DNA of 64,000 nucleotides from Thermoplasmata archaeon (GTDB taxonomy: Archaea; Thermoplasmatota; Thermoplasmata; Lutacidiplasmatales; UBA184), in NCBI GenBank assembly GCA_022750115.1, contig JAKIWI010000002.1:235221-299220 (forward strand), written 5' to 3'. Shown piece after piece: positions 61,028 through 64,000 of the stretch; the stretch's first letter is position 1; each line of letters begins with the position of its first letter. Both the position numbers and the translations under genes were made by a program. A model generated the notes under the pieces. It made no database searches. It saw nothing but the letters and a program-made list of their open reading frames with translations, and was not told the origin of the DNA.

Positions 61028-62806
61028 GTGGCCCGCATCGCCATTCTCCTGCGCGACCGCTGCCACCCCACCGAGTGCCAGTGGGAATGCCAGGCCTACT
61101 GCCCGCCGGTGCGGATGGGGCAGGAATGCATCGTCGAGGGCGGCGACGGGAAACCGATCATCTCCGAGACGCTCTGCATCGGCTGCGGGATCTGCGTTCA
61201 CAAGTGCCCCTTCGACGCGATCAAGATCCTGAACACCCCCGAGGCGGACGAGAGCGAGATCGTCCACCGGTACGGCTACAACGGCTTTCGATTGTACCGG
61301 CTGCCGAACCCACCGACGAAGGGGATCACGGGGATCCTCGGCCCGAACGGCACCGGCAAGTCGACGGCCCTGCGAGTGCTCGCGGGCACCGAGGTGCCGA
61401 ACCTCGGTCAGTACGGGACGAAGGCGAGTTGGGACGCCGTGCTCGCCCGCTACCGGGGTACCGCGCTCCACGCGCACTTCGAGAAGATCGCCCGCGGGAC
61501 GCTGCGGACGGCGTTCAAGCCGCAGTACGTGGACCAGTTCTCCGAGGAGCCGGGAACGGCGGAGGAGTTCCTGGTCCGCACGGGAGCGGATCCAGCAAAG
61601 GCGCTCAAGTCGGTCGGACTCGAACACAAGTCGGGCCGTCCGCTCCGCGAACTCTCCGGCGGCGAGCTCCAGCTGCTCGCCATCGCTCGGACGATCGGAA
61701 CCGACGCCGACCTCTACCTCATCGACGAGCCGTCGAGTTATCTCGACATCGTGCACCGCCTCGAGGTTGCCCGTCTCCTTCGGCGACTCGGGGAATCCAA
61801 GAGCATCGTCGTCGTCGAGCACGACCTCGCGCTGCTCGACTACCTCGCCGACCAGGCGCACCTCGTCTACGGGGAGGAGGCCGCGTTCGGGGTCATTTCC
61901 CACCCGATCGCGATGCGCAGTGCGATCAACACCTACCTCGGCGGCTACCTGAAGGACGAGAACGTCCGGTTCCGGACCGAGCCGGTCCGGTTCGTGGCCC
62001 ACCCGCCGAAACTGGCCGCGCGGCGCAACGTGCTCGTCGCGTTCTCCCCGCTCGAAAAGTCGTTCTCGTCCTTCCACCTCTCGGTCGGTGCGGGCGAGCT
62101 CGCGAAAGGCGAGACGGTCGGGATCGTCGGGCCGAACGCGACGGGGAAGACGACGTTCGTCCGGATGCTCGCGGGCGTCGAGCCACCGACGGCGGGCGTA
62201 CCGCCGGCCGGCGTCACCGTCAGCTACAAACCGCAGTACCTAAAGGCGACGAGCAAGGCGAGCCTGCGCGAGCGCGTCGACGCGCTCCGAGGCGATCCGA
62301 CCTTCGATGTCGGGCTGTTCGAGCGCGACCTCGTCCCGGGCCTGCACCTCGACGGACTGCTCGATGTGGCCCTCCCGGATCTGTCGGGCGGGGAATTGCA
62401 GCGCGCCGCCGTTGCCCTCGCCCTCGCGCGCCCGGCGACGCTCTACCTCCTCGATGAGCCCTCCGCCTACCTCGACGCGGACGAGCGGATCGCGATGGCG
62501 AAGTTGATCCGTCGACAAGTGGAGCGGCAGGCCGTGAGCGCGCTGGTGGTCGACCACGACGTGTACTTCCTCGACCTCGCTTGCGACTCCTTGATGGTCT
62601 TCCGCTCGGAGGGCGCGGAGCGAGAACGCGGCTTTGGATCCGGTCCTTACTCGATGCGCGAGGGAATGAACCAACTTCTGAAGGACGTCCAAGTTACCTT
62701 CCGACGCGACGCGGAGACGCTCCGACCCCGGATCAATCGGGAGGGTTCGGTGCTCGACCGCGAACAGCGGGAGCACGGCGAGTACTACTACGAACTCGCT
62801 TCCTGA
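61028..62806 (+). CDS. abce1: ABCE1/Rli1 ribosome recycling ATPase
   Basis: 592 residues, normal length. It splits ribosomes after termination in the cytoplasm, with aRF1/Pelota. The N-terminal domain holds the cysteines of two 4Fe-4S clusters: CHPTECQWECQAYCPP, ECI, then CIGCGICVHKCPF. The first ATPase has GPNGTGKST, LSGGELQLLAIAR and YLIDEPSSYLD. The second has GPNATGKTT, LSGGELQRAAVALAL and YLLDEPSAYLD. The hinge region is intact. ABCE1 is found in archaea and eukaryotes, not bacteria, which supports the organism call. It is last in the mptA-permease-ATPase run. Confidence 0.97.
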   Translation: MARIAILLRDRCHPTECQWECQAYCPPVRMGQECIVEGGDGKPIISETLCIGCGICVHKCPFDAIKILNTPEADESEIVHRYGYNGFRLYRLPNPPTKGITGILGPNGTGKSTALRVLAGTEVPNLGQYGTKASWDAVLARYRGTALHAHFEKIARGTLRTAFKPQYVDQFSEEPGTAEEFLVRTGADPAKALKSVGLEHKSGRPLRELSGGELQLLAIARTIGTDADLYLIDEPSSYLDIVHRLEVARLLRRLGESKSIVVVEHDLALLDYLADQAHLVYGEEAAFGVISHPIAMRSAINTYLGGYLKDENVRFRTEPVRFVAHPPKLAARRNVLVAFSPLEKSFSSFHLSVGAGELAKGETVGIVGPNATGKTTFVRMLAGVEPPTAGVPPAGVTVSYKPQYLKATSKASLRERVDALRGDPTFDVGLFERDLVPGLHLDGLLDVALPDLSGGELQRAAVALALARPATLYLLDEPSAYLDADERIAMAKLIRRQVERQAVSALVVDHDVYFLDLACDSLMVFRSEGAERERGFGSGPYSMREGMNQLLKDVQVTFRRDAETLRPRINREGSVLDREQREHGEYYYELAS

Positions 62807-62809
62807 CGT

Positions 62810-62849
62810 GGGCAATGCCCTTTCCGGAGGCTTTCATGGCTATAGGGCA
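62810..62849. promoter_or_regulatory. Competing short stems after ABCE1
   Basis: GGGCA, TGCCCT and AGGGCA occur in order at 62810, 62816 and 62844, so the middle segment can pair with either neighbour. They follow the ABCE1 stop by 3 nt, in a 167-base gap. They could be a terminator or an attenuator-like switch ahead of the beta-propeller gene, or chance. A second hairpin CCGAC-CCTCTCA-GTCGG lies at 62916-62932. Confidence 0.25.
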
Positions 62850-62973
62850 CCGCACGGGGGAGGTCTTGACCGATCCTGCCGTCCCGAACTCTCCCACAGG
62901 TTCTGGAACGCTGGGCCGACCCTCTCAGTCGGGGCATGGGAGGCCAAGCACGTGACTCCCACTTTCAGGCTCA

Positions 62974-64000
62974 ATGTCGGTTGGTGATGTCGTGCGAGTC
63001 CGCGGTTATCAGAAGCGACTTGCTGTTGCGGCTGATTTCGGAGTCCTCACCATTTTGCTCGTTACCGCTTTATCGGTAACTTCGAACGCAGCGGGTTCCA
63101 TCAGGACCGCCCACACCGCGCCCCACGCGCCTAACTCGCAGTTGAGTGCGCCAGGTTCCCTAATAGATCAGGTGTTCACTCACCCACAGTCCCCCGAACC
63201 GACGCACGTCGGCCGCCCATCGTCGATTGTCCTGCCCGCCCCCTCCCACATTGCATACACGGTAGACCCTCTGAACGGCTCGCTCCGACAAGGGCGCCAC
63301 GCGTCGACTCTACCCACCGCACCGACTGGATTGGCCTTCGACGGCGCGACAAACCAGCTCCTTCTCGGAGACGCAGGAGGGAGCAACGTTTTTTCATTGA
63401 ATGGGACCACGGGCCGATTGATCGAGGCCATATCGGATTTCCCAACCTCCACCGGCTCAGACCCAGAGGCACTCGTAATCGATCCGATTCACAGTATGCT
63501 TTGGGTCGCGAACCAGGGGGCCGGAATCACGGAAATCAGTCTCAAAAACGACACTCTGGTCAAACGTATTCCTCTTGTCGCTGGGGCGGATGGCATCACG
63601 TACGACCCGGTCAACCGGCTCGTATACGCAGTCGGTTTCGATGGGAACCTGACCGTAGTCAACACGACGACCCAAATGGTCGTGGGAACGCAGGCGGTCG
63701 GAGCGGGGTGCGCGCAGTCGCTCGCGTTTGACCCGGCGTCGAACTCGATTTACGTTGGTGGGGGAGGATGCGGCGGCGGCGCGCTAGTAGTTAACCCAAT
63801 CAATCTGAGCATCGCGGCTCGAATCCCGTCGCCGTGGAGCGCGGGCCTAGACTCGTACGCCGTGAGTTATGACCCGTTTGCAAACGTGATGGTCCTCCCG
63901 AGCGAGACTTCCGGGAATGTCAGTTTTGTTAACGCGACCACCAACACCCTGCTTGCCTCTGTTACCGTCGCTTCAACACTGGGCTTCGAAATGAGCGTGG
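62974..64000 (+). CDS. Secreted beta-propeller (YVTN-type) surface protein, N-terminal part
   Basis: The frame from this ATG stays open to the right edge (342 codons), so the end is missing. Residues about 20-42 form a signal segment (VAADFGVLTILLVTALSV). From about residue 95 on there are repeated propeller units with the pattern DP--N-LYV and VVN--T, for example GITYDPVNRLVYAVGFDGNLTVVNTTT and SLAFDPASNSIYVGG, as in YVTN-family propellers of archaeal surface proteins. Codons with T and A at the third position (ttt, aat, att, gta) are more common than in other genes of the window, so the gene may be a later arrival. The beginning lacks a clear TATA box at leaderless distance. Confidence 0.82.
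   Translation, partial: MSVGDVVRVRGYQKRLAVAADFGVLTILLVTALSVTSNAAGSIRTAHTAPHAPNSQLSAPGSLIDQVFTHPQSPEPTHVGRPSSIVLPAPSHIAYTVDPLNGSLRQGRHASTLPTAPTGLAFDGATNQLLLGDAGGSNVFSLNGTTGRLIEAISDFPTSTGSDPEALVIDPIHSMLWVANQGAGITEISLKNDTLVKRIPLVAGADGITYDPVNRLVYAVGFDGNLTVVNTTTQMVVGTQAVGAGCAQSLAFDPASNSIYVGGGGCGGGALVVNPINLSIAARIPSPWSAGLDSYAVSYDPFANVMVLPSETSGNVSFVNATTNTLLASVTVASTLGFEMSV

Noticed and set aside
62816-62955. 45-codon frame after ABCE1
   Set aside because: It has no ribosome site and no recognisable feature. A box-like patch inside the end of ABCE1 is at leaderless distance, but this alone is too weak.

Overview
The window reads as a GC-rich archaeal chromosome, most plausibly a member of the Thermoplasmatota. 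That placement is an inference from gene content: an ABCE1-type ribosome recycling ATPase, a replication factor C large subunit with a C-terminal clamp-binding motif, the archaeal GTP cyclohydrolase MptA, TATA-type promoter boxes about 27 nt upstream of start codons, and many very large secreted kelch/PKD proteins. No rRNA, tRNA, CRISPR array, insertion sequence or phage gene was recognised. No gene-free stretch exceeds about 300 bases; the longest is 24611-24909.

Positions 1-27448 are dominated by the cell surface. Two tandem COG3379-type alkaline-phosphatase-superfamily enzymes are followed by a kelch/PKD surface protein, three sulfatase-like members of the same superfamily (all with Thr where sulfatases carry the formylglycine Cys), a 1368-aa repeat protein, three paralogous multi-pass GT-C-like membrane proteins, further anchored surface proteins and a secreted PF04185 phosphoesterase. 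One sulfatase-like gene sits 9 nt upstream of a GT-C-like gene on the same strand. Together they suggest a set of enzymes that builds and decorates a surface glycan or glycoprotein coat.

Positions 27533-31287 hold metabolic and stress genes: tryptophanase, a small beta-rich protein with a basic tail, an OsmC-family peroxidase, and an HtrA-like protease without a signal peptide. Positions 31557-41839 hold a duplicated module, kelch protein plus glycosidase-like protein, in which the membrane anchor is on opposite partners in the two copies.

Positions 41898-56347 mix regulators (two winged-helix proteins), a Cys-rich anchored surface protein, RFC large subunit divergent from a probably inactive aldo/keto-reductase-like protein, a peroxiredoxin, a DUF1059-like mini-protein, a MarC membrane protein, an acetamidase/formamidase-DUF1684 operon and more surface proteins. 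Positions 56344-62806 hold a MIP18/DUF59 Fe-S assembly protein divergent from a tight five-gene run: mptA, two FtsX/MacB permeases, their ATPase, and ABCE1. The window ends inside a secreted beta-propeller gene with more AT-rich codons than its neighbours.

Two modes of translation start can be seen. Fifteen genes have a TATA-like box centred 26-31 nt before the start codon, so their mRNAs should be leaderless. Most operon-internal genes of the mptA-ABCE1 run, and a few genes with short leaders, carry GGAG/GGAGG sequences instead.
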